Shown: piece after piece, positions 55,403 to 63,416 of the stretch
How the letters are laid out: the number at the start of each line of letters is the position of its first letter
Position numbering within the stretch: position 1 is the first letter of the stretch
Assembly: GCA_018398995.1 (NCBI GenBank)
Contig: CP073759.1
Span: 1,938,311-2,002,310 of the forward strand
Source of the DNA: Methylophilaceae bacterium
GTDB taxonomy: Bacteria > Pseudomonadota > Gammaproteobacteria > Burkholderiales > Methylophilaceae
Direction of reading: 5' to 3'
Length of the DNA stretch: 64,000 nt
The notes under the pieces: model-generated
What the model saw: the letters and a program-made list of their open reading frames with translations, nothing else
Told to the model about the DNA's origin: nothing
Database searches by the model: none
Program-made: the position numbers and the translations under genes

Positions 55403-56932
55403 CTATCGTTTTACAAAACCATGATTCAGGTCTATTTCTTTACTGGTGTCGCCGTAACCTTTCTGGGTTAACAGTGCTTGTTTGATGTAGTTGCTGACTT
55501 TATTTCTTAGTGCGGAAATTGTTGCTTGCTCTGTAAAAATAGTCGGAAACTGATAACTTAACCATGCGTAAAGACTGATATGCTGACTTAGGATTTCTGC
55601 TTGTTGCAGGTGTCTCTCGCTGCCGCCATTGAGCCAGTTTGGGGCAAACGGCATGGGGTGAGGTTTGTCTTGATAAATGCTAGTAACGCATTGAATAAAA
55701 TAGTCTTTTTCAATAGGCACTTGGATAGAGAGCGGGGCACAGGCAAGCGCAAATTTATCTTTGAACGCCATATTAGGTGCAACTTCATCAACGATAACTG
55801 CTTGTTTATATTGGGCAACAACGTGTGCATGTTGGCACAGCTGATCTTGACGGTGATAATGTTCAGCTAAATAGGCGATACATTCTGCTAGGCGATTGGT
55901 GTGCAATTGATTGGCAACCTCTTCACAATTACTGAGCTGCATAGCAATTGGCAGGTGTGTAATGGTGGCAGTATCGTCGGCATTTAGCATATGCTCGATA
56001 TGGATTTGTTCATCGTCTTCTAATACATTCACATAACCCGTCTCATAGACACCGTAACGACCTGCACGCCCCGCAATTTGGCGTACCTCGGTGACGTTTA
56101 AATAACGCGAGGCAATGCCATCAAATTTATGAATATTGGCAAATATTACTCGTCTAATTGGTAAATTGAGACCCATCCCAATTGCATCGGTTGCAACCAA
56201 TATATCTGCATCCCCTGATAAAAACCGTTCTGACTCGTGACGTCTAACTTCTGGTGAGAGTGCGCCGTAAATACTGGCGACTTTAAAACCCCAGTTTCTG
56301 AATCTGGCTGAGAGCGTCAGCACATCTTTACGACTAAAAGTGACAATCGCATCCCCTTTTTGTAGCTGATGTTTGAGCTTTTGCTTGCTGTAACGTTTGC
56401 CACATAAGCTGTTTTGTTCAAGTATCAGTGGTGTTTTGCGATCTAAATAAGTGATGTCATACATTTCTCTTAAAGCATCCAAAGCCTTGGTACAAAGCTG
56501 GGTCACAGCATGAGAGCCGCAAATATAAACCTGCTTGGCTGGCACCCCAATCAATGCAGCCGTCCAAGCTTGACCGCGGTCTGGATCCTGTAACATTTGA
56601 ATTTCATCAATGACAGCAACATCAACGGCTTTGTGACTATGCATCATTTCAATCGTGGAAGCCGTATGCTGTGCGCCATCCATATAAATGCGCTCTTCAC
56701 CCGTAATTAAGTGACACGGTACGCCAGCTTGCACCAATCGATCGCGTACTTCCATTGCAAGTAATCGTAAGGGTGCTAAATAAAGGCCGCTATTGGCGTC
56801 AATTAATGCGTTCAAAGCATGGTAAGTTTTGCCTGAGTTGGTTGGCCCCAGATAAAAGTGGTGTTGTCGATTTAATTGTCTTGCTAAGGTAAAGCGGTTG
56901 GCATAGGCCGCGAATAGGTAGAGAGGGCGCAA
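55403..56932 (-). CDS. SUV3-type DExH RNA helicase
   Basis: A 509-residue superfamily-2 helicase closely patterned on the mitochondrial/bacterial SUV3 family. Walker A GPTNSGKTYHAL (from residue 29), LAPLRLLAMEV, GEERIY, DEIQMLQDPDRG (DExH box DEIQ), ATDAIGMGLNLPIRRVIF and QIAGRAGRYG. Mitochondrial SUV3 unwinds RNA for the degradosome, and the bacterial role is little known. TTG start with AAGG upstream, no ATG near. It begins 9 bases after the alternative oxidase stop on the same strand, so the two probably share a transcript. Confidence 0.86.
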   Translation of the reverse strand: MRPLYLFAAYANRFTLARQLNRQHHFYLGPTNSGKTYHALNALIDANSGLYLAPLRLLAMEVRDRLVQAGVPCHLITGEERIYMDGAQHTASTIEMMHSHKAVDVAVIDEIQMLQDPDRGQAWTAALIGVPAKQVYICGSHAVTQLCTKALDALREMYDITYLDRKTPLILEQNSLCGKRYSKQKLKHQLQKGDAIVTFSRKDVLTLSARFRNWGFKVASIYGALSPEVRRHESERFLSGDADILVATDAIGMGLNLPIRRVIFANIHKFDGIASRYLNVTEVRQIAGRAGRYGVYETGYVNVLEDDEQIHIEHMLNADDTATITHLPIAMQLSNCEEVANQLHTNRLAECIAYLAEHYHRQDQLCQHAHVVAQYKQAVIVDEVAPNMAFKDKFALACAPLSIQVPIEKDYFIQCVTSIYQDKPHPMPFAPNWLNGGSERHLQQAEILSQHISLYAWLSYQFPTIFTEQATISALRNKVSNYIKQALLTQKGYGDTSKEIDLNHGFVKR

Positions 56933-56941
56933 AAGTAAACC

Positions 56942-57544
56942 TTATTGCAGTATGTTAGCAAAATCATGATTCACATCACGATGATTCATTTCATCTTGAC
57001 GAACGGCAATGACCACATCCTTGAGTGTAGCGTCAGCTGGTAAATTCCAATACTGAATGGCGATTGCTGGCGCATTCACATTGGGATAAGTACCATTTTC
57101 AATACCAGCAAGATACTCGGTATAACTATAAACTGCCTCCTCTTCAAAGTAAGCCACTAATCGATGTGCTGTTTTGCTAGACACAAGATAAAGTAAAAAG
57201 AACAAGTTATAAAAAATACCTTGGGCAATAATAATGAGTGTTCTTTCAAACCAGCTGGGTTGTGCAATTTCAATGAAAGTCATCAAATGCATGCGTTCAT
57301 TTTCTGCTTCATCTAATAAGGTTCTAATCCAACCATCGTCAGATTTCATCAACCTTAACGATTTTAAATGTTGAATTGCACCCCCAACCATACCAGGAAC
57401 TGCTGCAACGGTCTCAAGTACAACAGCACGGTGACCATAACGACCACTAAAAAAAGCATCCGCAAAAAATCTTAAACATTTTGTAATTGCCAACGCCACT
57501 CTATCTGAACAGTTTTTGGGTTGATAATGCGTTTCTGAATGCAT
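56942..57544 (-). CDS. aox: Alternative oxidase (di-iron ubiquinol oxidase)
   Basis: Non-proton-pumping, cyanide-insensitive ubiquinol oxidase. 200 residues with all six di-iron ligands: Glu44 ([10 protein letters not shown]), Glu83 and His86 (ENERMHL), Glu135 ([13 protein letters not shown]), Glu185 and His188 ([12 protein letters not shown]). It is monotopic, with membrane-associated helices about 42-62 and 102-122. It lacks the N-terminal presequence and regulatory Cys of plant enzymes. ATG after AGGAAATC. An imperfect inverted repeat TCGGACA...TGTCGA lies at 57577-57592, about 35 bases upstream. It reads into the SUV3-like helicase. Confidence 0.92.
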   Translation of the reverse strand: MHSETHYQPKNCSDRVALAITKCLRFFADAFFSGRYGHRAVVLETVAAVPGMVGGAIQHLKSLRLMKSDDGWIRTLLDEAENERMHLMTFIEIAQPSWFERTLIIIAQGIFYNLFFLLYLVSSKTAHRLVAYFEEEAVYSYTEYLAGIENGTYPNVNAPAIAIQYWNLPADATLKDVVIAVRQDEMNHRDVNHDFANILQ

Positions 57545-57621
57545 GACTGATTTCCTGTTTTAACACTAGATATTCATCGGACAATATGTCGAACAAATAA
57601 TTGCTTAACAAGATAAATTTT

Positions 57622-58227
57622 TTAAGTTGTAACGGCTTTAAGTACTATTGGTAATAGATGCGCTGGAATATGAATCAAAGTTAATGCGGCAGCGCGCCCT
57701 TTTTTTGACATTTTCATGTACGATTTGCGCAAAATCGTTAAGAATTTTTCTTCGCTGTAATCATTATATTTCAACACAAAATCAGCTAAATCATGTTCTA
57801 AAAAAGCCAATACAATCACATCTTCTAGCGTTTGCGTATTGGCATTTGTGCGTAAATTTTCTTTTTTTAATAAGCTTGCAACTTCTGCGATTGTTGCAGC
57901 ATCATAACCATGTTGCTGCATGATCGTGCTTGCCAGTTCTGCATGATGATTTTTGAGATTGCTGCGCCATTGCATATAGCCAGCCTTGGTCATTGGGTAG
58001 TCGGTTCTAGGAGATATCCAACGTTGAATATGTTGTGCGCGGATAGCAAGTTGCAAAGCTTCAGACGCCTCTGGTGCATAGCGGTTGAGCATTTCACTCA
58101 ATCGCTCGGCATAGATTAGCGCTTTAGGGTGCTGTGTTCCATTCACGTCGATTTGATTAGGGTCTTGACTATTAATCGCATCGAAATTGGCAATGGTATT
58201 GTTAAAACGAATTTGATTCTCTGTCAT
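57622..58227 (-). CDS. DUF4202 family protein
   Basis: A 201-residue soluble protein matching the pattern I know for DUF4202: FDAINSQDPNQI, PKALIYAERLSEML, ASEALQLAIRAQHIQRW, YPMTKAGYMQWRSNLKNHHAE, TLEDVIVLAFLEHDL and a KMS end. The conserved His residues suggest an HD-like metal fold, but no function is established to my knowledge. ATG at 58227 is preferred over TTG 58233. It lies upstream of the oxidase on the same strand, 77 bases apart, possibly in one operon. Confidence 0.8.
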   Translation of the reverse strand: MTENQIRFNNTIANFDAINSQDPNQIDVNGTQHPKALIYAERLSEMLNRYAPEASEALQLAIRAQHIQRWISPRTDYPMTKAGYMQWRSNLKNHHAELASTIMQQHGYDAATIAEVASLLKKENLRTNANTQTLEDVIVLAFLEHDLADFVLKYNDYSEEKFLTILRKSYMKMSKKGRAAALTLIHIPAHLLPIVLKAVTT

Positions 58228-58366
58228 ATGCAAATTCTAAAGCTTTCAGCCTACTCTTAAAAGCTGAAATCTTGATTTGCATCAAATAAGTTTATACACA
58301 TGCAGAATAGGCTAACAATAATAGTCAGTCCTTGTTGGCAGTCTGCTATAGATAAAGGTTTAGTTG

Positions 58367-58699
58367 ATGATTGATTTTTTTAAAAAGTTACCACATGCCA
58401 CCCGGTATCCAATTGGGATTGAATGGCCAATTTTGAAACGAATGCCACTAATTTTTGGCGTCGGCACTTTATTTATTCTTTCGCCAATCGCTATCATTTA
58501 TCTACAAAACGCAGTTATTTCAGCAGCACAATACAAAACAATTTACGTTTGTCTCGGCGCCTTGTTTTCATACTGGTTTTTTGTTGGTGTATTAGCAATA
58601 GGCTGTGCACTCATCATGATTATGAAAGGCCCCGGTTATGTTGCAGACGCTTATGATCTACCAATTGAAGATAAGCGACTAGAAGAAAGAGTGAAGTAA
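58367..58699 (+). CDS. Small two-helix membrane protein, unknown
   Basis: A 110-residue protein with two membrane helices (about 28-48 and 61-87). The N-terminus FFKKLPHATRYPIGIEWP and acidic C-terminal tail EDKRLEERVK would face the cytosol. ATG at 58367 follows AAAGGTTTAG. No family recognised. It immediately precedes a decayed kinase gene on the same strand and is divergent from the DUF4202 gene. Confidence 0.6.
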   Translation: MIDFFKKLPHATRYPIGIEWPILKRMPLIFGVGTLFILSPIAIIYLQNAVISAAQYKTIYVCLGALFSYWFFVGVLAIGCALIMIMKGPGYVADAYDLPIEDKRLEERVK

Positions 58700-58723
58700 C
58701 GCTTGATACTTTTTCACTTTTTG

Positions 58724-59187
58724 TTATTCATTCATGACTTGATTGACATTGGTATTGTTAAGATTTGGGAACTGCGCAATATAGTGCACCTAAATATTTT
58801 TTAGGTGAAAAGGGGACCGAGCGTTCCGATTTATTTTCATTGGGAGTGATTGCTTATCAAATGTTGACTGGCAAGCTACCTTACGCTACGCAGGTGGCGA
58901 AAATAAATAGCAAATCTGATCAAAATAAATTGAGCTACCACAGTATTCGTTACGCTAGACCAGACGTGCCTACTTGGGTAGATGACACAATTATGAAGGC
59001 GGTACATCCTAATCCAAGCAAGCGCCATGAGGCTTTATCTGAATTTATTTTGGATCTCAAACAACCTAATCAAGCGTTTGTAAATAGAACGAGACCGCCT
59101 TTAATCGAACGCAATCCAGTTGCTTTTTGGCAAGGGATTTCTTTCATTTTGTGTGTGGTGATTATTGTTTTGCTGATACGTTTGTAA
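58724..59187 (+). pseudogene. Remnant of Ser/Thr protein kinase (C-terminal half plus scar)
   Basis: The frame from 58765 encodes GTAQYSAPKYFLGE, SDLFSLGVIAYQMLTGKLPY, WVDDTIMKAV and PNPSKRHEALSEF (kinase subdomains VIII-XI), then PPLIERNPVAFW and a C-terminal membrane helix. The APE motif reads APK. The ATP-binding lobe and DFG are missing. Just upstream in another frame is IHDLIDIGIVKI, which fits the eroded IHRDLK...GIVKI segment. The gene is thus deleted and frameshifted. The intact family is a PP2C phosphatase-kinase fusion, often near nitrate assimilation genes. Confidence 0.75.
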
Positions 59188-59209
59188 TAAACACCATGTA
59201 ATGACTTAT

Positions 59210-60484
59210 TTAGGTTACCTTATCTAAAGCCTGACTAACGTCTGCAATAATATCGTCAATATTTTCAATACCAACAGAGATTCGGACTAAGTCAGAACTA
59301 ACCCCAGCTTTTTTCAGTTCCTCTTCATTAAGCTGTCTGTGCGTAGTAGATGCAGGATGACAAGCCAATGACTTAGCATCGCCAATGTTCACTAAGCGCA
59401 GAATCATCTCTAGCGCATCAATAAACTGCTCACCCGCTTTTGCGCCACCTTTAATGCCAAAACTTAAAATGCCAGATGCTTTACCATTGGTTATTTTTTG
59501 ACAGTTAGCATGGTATTCACTGTTTTTTAGCGCTGCATAGTTAACCCAGCTAACTTTGGAGTGGTTTTGTAAATACTCAGCCAATTGTTCAGCATTTTCG
59601 CAATGACGCTCCATACGTAGACCTAATGTTTCTAGGCCTTGTAGAATTTGAAATGAGTTCATTGGTGAAATGGCTGCTCCTGTATTTCTTAATGGCGCAA
59701 CGCGGCAACGCCCAATATACGCGGCAGCACCTAATGCTTCCGTATAAATAACACCGTGATAAGAAGGGTCGGGTGTATTTAGGATGGCAAATCGATTTTT
59801 GTTGGCAACCCAGTCAAATTTACCAGAATCGACAATCATACCGCCAATGGATGTGCCGTGTCCGCCGATATATTTGGTGAGTGAATGCACCACAATATCG
59901 GCGCCCAGTTCAAATGGTTTGCAAAGATAGGGTGTAGCAACTGTATTGTCGACAATAACTGGAATGCCATGCCTGTGCGCAATCTCTGAAAGCTTTTGAA
60001 TATCAACAATATTGCCGGCAGGATTGCCAATAGACTCGCAAAAAATAGCTTTTGTATTGCTATCAATTGCTTTTTCAAATCCAGAAAAATCATCATAAGA
60101 AAGCATCCGCACCTCAATGCCTTGTCTTGGCAGTGCGTGTGCAAATAAGTTATATGTCCCACCATAAAGTTGACTTGTACTCAAAATATTGTCGCCTACC
60201 TCGCAAATACATTGAATAGCATAGGTTATAGCTGCCATACCTGAAGCCAGTGCCAAGCCGGCTATACCACCTTCCATTGCTGCAACCCGCTGCTCCAATA
60301 CATCTGTTGTTGGGTTCATGATGCGTGTATAAATGTTACCAGGCACTTTTAAGTCAAATAAATCAGCACCATGCTGGGTGTTGTCGAATGTATAAGAGGT
60401 TGTTTGATAGATTGGTACGGCGGCAGCTTTAGTTGTTGTCTCTGATGTATAGCCGTGGTGTAGTGCGATAGATTCAAGCTTCAT
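59210..60484 (-). CDS. metY: O-acetylhomoserine aminocarboxypropyltransferase
   Basis: Forms homocysteine (or methionine) from O-acetylhomoserine and sulfide or methanethiol. 424-residue Cys/Met metabolism PLP enzyme: [55 protein letters not shown], the PLP lysine in [10 protein letters not shown], and [14 protein letters not shown]. Length and motifs fit MetY rather than MetB/MetC. ATG follows GGAGGAG-type GAGGAGCAC. No SAM riboswitch was recognised upstream. Convergent with the kinase remnant. Confidence 0.93.
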   Translation of the reverse strand: MKLESIALHHGYTSETTTKAAAVPIYQTTSYTFDNTQHGADLFDLKVPGNIYTRIMNPTTDVLEQRVAAMEGGIAGLALASGMAAITYAIQCICEVGDNILSTSQLYGGTYNLFAHALPRQGIEVRMLSYDDFSGFEKAIDSNTKAIFCESIGNPAGNIVDIQKLSEIAHRHGIPVIVDNTVATPYLCKPFELGADIVVHSLTKYIGGHGTSIGGMIVDSGKFDWVANKNRFAILNTPDPSYHGVIYTEALGAAAYIGRCRVAPLRNTGAAISPMNSFQILQGLETLGLRMERHCENAEQLAEYLQNHSKVSWVNYAALKNSEYHANCQKITNGKASGILSFGIKGGAKAGEQFIDALEMILRLVNIGDAKSLACHPASTTHRQLNEEELKKAGVSSDLVRISVGIENIDDIIADVSQALDKVT

Positions 60485-60560
60485 TATGTGCTCCTCAGCA
60501 TTGCTATTAGTCGTGTAAACTAGCTTAATACGCTAGCGCTATGGTTGCAAGTGACGTGGT

Positions 60561-61160
60561 TTACACCAGTTTATATTGCATTAATACTTGCTTCACTTGT
60601 TCTGGATTAAATGCTTGGTATGCATGAAAACCAAACGCATTCGCGGCATTGACATTATCAATATTATCGTCAAAAAAGATAATCTCTTCGGCTGGTAGCT
60701 GCAGCCCTGTAGCGGCTACCGCAAAGGCTTGGTGTTCTGGTTTAAGGTGGCCAATTTCATGAGACAAAAACAAATGATCCAAACTCTCCGTTAGCCCAGT
60801 TGCCTCTACATGTACCCAATGTGCCTGACTTGTATTACTTAAGGCGGCAAGGGTAATATCATCTGGTATGGCGTGGAGCAAATCGAAAGTATTGGGGAAG
60901 GTGCCTACTATCCATGTGGCAAAGTTTGCCATAAAAGCATCTGGGCTCAAGTTAATGTTTAAATCTTTGACGATTCGTTCTGCAAACACATCGCTAGAAA
61001 TTTTGCCTGTTTCATGTGCAATCACAGCGGGAGAGGACATCCAATTTTTATAAATTTCATCATGAGATTGTTGACTGTCTAACAATTTCGCCAGTGAAGG
61101 CAATCCATTCAACTCAATAAGTACACCACCAATATCAAAAAGAACAGCTGATATTTTCAT
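60561..61160 (-). CDS. HAD-superfamily hydrolase (YihX-like)
   Basis: A 199-residue HAD phosphatase: motif I LFDIGGVLIELN (DxGGV type), motif II SNTS, motif III lysine GHLKPEHQAF and motif IV FFDDNIDNVNAA. The DIGGV and DDN forms resemble the YihX alpha-glucose-1-phosphatase subgroup, which would fit glycogen turnover, but substrate is not proven. ATG start. It ends 77 bases upstream of metY on the same strand. Confidence 0.85.
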   Translation of the reverse strand: MKISAVLFDIGGVLIELNGLPSLAKLLDSQQSHDEIYKNWMSSPAVIAHETGKISSDVFAERIVKDLNINLSPDAFMANFATWIVGTFPNTFDLLHAIPDDITLAALSNTSQAHWVHVEATGLTESLDHLFLSHEIGHLKPEHQAFAVAATGLQLPAEEIIFFDDNIDNVNAANAFGFHAYQAFNPEQVKQVLMQYKLV

Positions 61161-61180
61161 ATGTATTTGACTTTTTAAAT

Positions 61181-61232
61181 AAAAAATGAGTCATCAATGA
61201 TTAACCATGTAATCACTGATGACTCATTTTAT
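61181..61232 (-). terminator. Strong terminator of the SWIB gene
   Basis: A 14-bp stem AAAATGAGTCATCA (61183-61196) / TGATGACTCATTTT (61217-61230) continues as TGATTA/TAATCA, giving a near-perfect hairpin. Read on the minus strand T6 follows. It lies 33 bases past the SWIB stop. Confidence 0.9.
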
Positions 61233-61264
61233 TGACATAACGTTGTTATACAACGTCTGTTGCT

Positions 61265-61591
61265 TTACGCTAAGTTGGCGCCAACAATTGCTGCCATTTG
61301 CATCATGTCGACAGTTTCGCCTTCTTTGATGTTGGTTAGGTTGGTTACTTTACCTGTTTTACTTGTTGTATTTGTATTTTTAAAGATAGGCAATAATTTG
61401 GCATCAGTTACAATGTATTTACCAGCATTTTCAGGTTTGCCATTGACTGATTTAGTTTGTAATTGATTGGCTTTAATGTAGTCCCAGATTTTTTTTGTGA
61501 TTTCAGTACGTGGAAGTGCATCCGCACCACACAACGCTGCCAATTCGCTTTTCATTTTGACTGGAACTGCTAAACCTTTTGCTTCTGCCAT
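61265..61591 (-). CDS. Stand-alone SWIB/MDM2 domain protein
   Basis: A 108-residue protein consisting almost only of a SWIB domain: ALCGADALPRTEITKKIWDYIKANQLQ, then an insert KTNGK-type stretch (NGKPENAGKYIVTDAKLLPIF). The short C-terminal extension ETVDMMQMAAIVGANLA is unassigned. SWIB domains belong to eukaryotic SWI/SNF complexes and to chlamydial topoisomerase. Stand-alone bacterial copies are known but functionally unexplained. ATG start after AAAAGGAATT. Own terminator, so monocistronic. Confidence 0.88.
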   Translation of the reverse strand: MAEAKGLAVPVKMKSELAALCGADALPRTEITKKIWDYIKANQLQTKSVNGKPENAGKYIVTDAKLLPIFKNTNTTSKTGKVTNLTNIKEGETVDMMQMAAIVGANLA

Positions 61592-61759
61592 TTTAATTCC
61601 TTTTTAATATGATTAAATGAATAAATATTACAAGGCTTATTATGCCTCATATCTTAATAAGAGCGCTTATTATGCACTGCCTTTGCATGCATCCCAAATA
61701 AATTTTTAGATAATTTTTAATCTAAATCACCCGCTTTTGATACTAAGGCTAAAAAGCAT

Positions 61760-61788
61760 TTGATTCGTAAACGTTTTTTAACTATAAT
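61760..61788 (+). promoter_or_regulatory. rpsF: Sigma-70 promoter of the rpsF operon
   Basis: -35 TTGATT (61760-61765), 17-base spacer, consensus -10 TATAAT (61783-61788). Start of transcription near 61795 would give a leader of about 92 bases before the rpsF ATG. Confidence 0.8.
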
Positions 61789-61843
61789 CACGGCCTTACA
61801 TAAACCTTGCCACACCACAAAGCAATTGTTGATTGCTGCCTTA

Positions 61844-61889
61844 CATGAAAGGGCTGGATGGGTGGCTTTAACCACAAGGAGATTTCATG
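61844..61889 (+). promoter_or_regulatory. rpsF: Possible translation-control hairpin over the rpsF start
   Basis: CATGAAA (61844-61850) is the exact complement of TTTCATG (61883-61889), which includes the rpsF start codon. Inside it GTGG (61862-61865) pairs with CCAC (61872-61875). The stem would hide the ATG while the AAGGAG site lies in the loop. S6:S18 leader autoregulation is known in other bacteria; a match here is inference. Confidence 0.4.
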
Positions 61890-62276
61890 CGTCACTACGA
61901 AGTAGTATTTATCGTGCATCCTGATCAAAGCGAGCAAGTGCCTGCAATGATTGAGCGTTATCGCACCATGATTAGCGGCAACAAAGGCACTATTCACCGT
62001 TTAGAAGACTGGGGCCGTCGACAATTGGCTTACCCAATCAACAAAATTCATAAAGCACATTATGTGTTAATGAATATCGAGTGTGATCAAGAGACATTAG
62101 CAGAGTTAGAGCTGGGCTTTAAATTTAATGATGCCGTCATGCGTCATTTAACTTTTAGCACAAAAACAGCGGTAACTGAGCCTAGCCCAATGATGAAAGA
62201 AGAGAAATCTAAATCAGTATTGAGCGGTGATTCAGCAAAAGAAGCGCCTGCGACAGAAGAGGCGACAGCAGAGTAG
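61887..62276 (+). CDS. rpsF: 30S ribosomal protein S6
   Basis: Binds 16S rRNA with S18 in the small-subunit platform. 129 residues: [25 protein letters not shown] at its start (read in parts), [20 protein letters not shown] and a C-terminal acidic, Lys/Ala-rich tail of about 30 residues. AAGGAG ribosome site at proper distance. First gene of rpsF-priB-rpsR-rplI, with its own consensus promoter upstream. Confidence 0.96.
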   Translation: MRHYEVVFIVHPDQSEQVPAMIERYRTMISGNKGTIHRLEDWGRRQLAYPINKIHKAHYVLMNIECDQETLAELELGFKFNDAVMRHLTFSTKTAVTEPSPMMKEEKSKSVLSGDSAKEAPATEEATAE

Positions 62277-62278
62277 AA

Positions 62279-62563
62279 GTGAATAAGCTGGCAATAAGCG
62301 GGGAAGTGACTCAGATTGAGGCTTTACGTTATACACCAGCAGGTTTGCCGTTGTTGAGTTTTGTGATTAGCCATGTTTCAGAAGCTATTGAAGCTGGCTT
62401 AAAGCGTAAAGTAGAATGTGAAATAAAAGCGGTTGTAATTGGTGATTTAGCTAAAACCAACATTCAACTAGGTACCACACTACGCGCACTAGGATTTTTG
62501 GCAAAGCGTAGCGCAAAAAGCACACAATTGGTATTGCATATAAAGAATATTGAACTGATATAA
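62279..62563 (+). CDS. priB: Primosomal replication protein N
   Basis: Single-OB-fold, ssDNA-binding primosome component that helps restart stalled replication forks with PriA and DnaT. 94 residues: ISGEVTQIEALRYTPAGLPLLSF-type start, KRKVECEIKAVVIG, TTLRALGFLAKRS. GTG start two bases after the rpsF stop, coupled to it. priB between rpsF and rpsR is the normal order in beta- and gammaproteobacteria. Confidence 0.92.
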   Translation: MNKLAISGEVTQIEALRYTPAGLPLLSFVISHVSEAIEAGLKRKVECEIKAVVIGDLAKTNIQLGTTLRALGFLAKRSAKSTQLVLHIKNIELI

Positions 62564-62626
62564 CAGGCTTAATTTAATAAACTAAATTAAAGTGGTTATC
62601 TAAACGAAAAAGATTAGGAGTTAGAC

Positions 62627-62860
62627 ATGGCAAGAGATATGTATAAACGCCGCCGTTACTGCCGTTTTAGTGCAGAAGGCATTAAAGAAGTGGATTATAA
62701 AGATGTGGATTTGCTGAAAGATTTTATTTCAGAAAATGCAAAAATTATTCCAGCGCGTATGACTGGCACAAAAGCTAAATACCAACGTCAATTAACCTCA
62801 GCAGTTAAACGTGCACGTTTCTTAGCGTTGTTACCATACACTGATAAACACCCAGGCTAA
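62627..62860 (+). CDS. rpsR: 30S ribosomal protein S18
   Basis: Small-subunit protein partnering S6. 77 residues, basic, with [33 protein letters not shown] and [18 protein letters not shown] after TTAGGAG. One cysteine remains in RRYCRF, so it is the non-zinc-ribbon form. Twelve bases before rplI. Confidence 0.97.
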   Translation: MARDMYKRRRYCRFSAEGIKEVDYKDVDLLKDFISENAKIIPARMTGTKAKYQRQLTSAVKRARFLALLPYTDKHPG

Positions 62861-62871
62861 GGAGAATAACA

Positions 62872-63321
62872 ATGGAAATTATTTTATTAGAAAAAGTAGC
62901 TAATTTAGGCGCATTGGGCGATATCGTAAAAGTAAAAGATGGTTTCGGCCGTAACTTTTTGATACCACAAGGTAAAGCAAAACGTGCAACTGAATCAAAC
63001 AAAGCTGAATTTGAAGCGCGCCGTGTAGAATTAGAGAAGCAACAAGCAGATATTTTAGCGGCAGCTAAAGCGCGTGCGGATAAACTAGCTGGTCAAACTG
63101 TTGAAATCGCACAAAAAGCAGGCGAAGATGGTCGCTTATTTGGTTCAGTGACTAATCATGATATTGCTGCTGCATTAACAGTGGCTGGTACTGAAGTGTC
63201 TAAATCAGAAGTGCGTTTACCTAACGGTTCACTTAAAGCAGTTGGTGAATTCCCAGTAAGTATCGCTTTGCACCATGATGTGGTTGTTGACATCACGGTT
63301 AAAGTGATTGCTGAAGCGTAA
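62872..63321 (+). CDS. rplI: 50S ribosomal protein L9
   Basis: Primary 23S rRNA-binding protein that affects translation fidelity. 149 residues: N-terminal domain with [26 protein letters not shown], a long central helix (about 41-75, Ala/Lys/Glu-rich) and the C-terminal domain [19 protein letters not shown] after AAGGAGAATAAC. It ends the ribosomal operon and is followed by a terminator. Confidence 0.97.
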   Translation: MEIILLEKVANLGALGDIVKVKDGFGRNFLIPQGKAKRATESNKAEFEARRVELEKQQADILAAAKARADKLAGQTVEIAQKAGEDGRLFGSVTNHDIAAALTVAGTEVSKSEVRLPNGSLKAVGEFPVSIALHHDVVVDITVKVIAEA

Positions 63322-63337
63322 TTTTTCATCTCTCATC

Positions 63338-63366
63338 AAAAAAGGCGACTGAGGTCGTCTTTTTTG
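63338..63366 (+). terminator. Terminator after rplI
   Basis: AAAAAAGGCGAC/GTCGTCTTTTTT stem with a TGAG loop (one G-T wobble) followed by a T-run, 16 bases past the rplI stop. Confidence 0.9.
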
Positions 63367-63377
63367 TTGTCTGTGCT

Positions 63378-63408
63378 TTGTGAGAGTCACTTATTTATGC
63401 CGTATAAT
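63378..63408 (+). promoter_or_regulatory. dnaB: Candidate promoter of dnaB
   Basis: Perfect -10 TATAAT at 63403-63408, with a weaker -35 TTGTGA at 63378-63383 and a 19-base spacer, longer than ideal. Transcription would start only a few bases before the dnaB ATG at 63417, giving a very short leader. Confidence 0.4.
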
Positions 63409-63416
63409 CATACGTT

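Noticed and set aside
58765-59187. Intact 140-residue protein
   Set aside because: It starts in the middle of a kinase domain, lacks the ATP-binding lobe and has a kinase scar in another frame upstream, so a remnant is the better call.
60485-60560. SAM riboswitch upstream of metY
   Set aside because: The gap is only 76 bases and no known SAM-riboswitch core was recognised.
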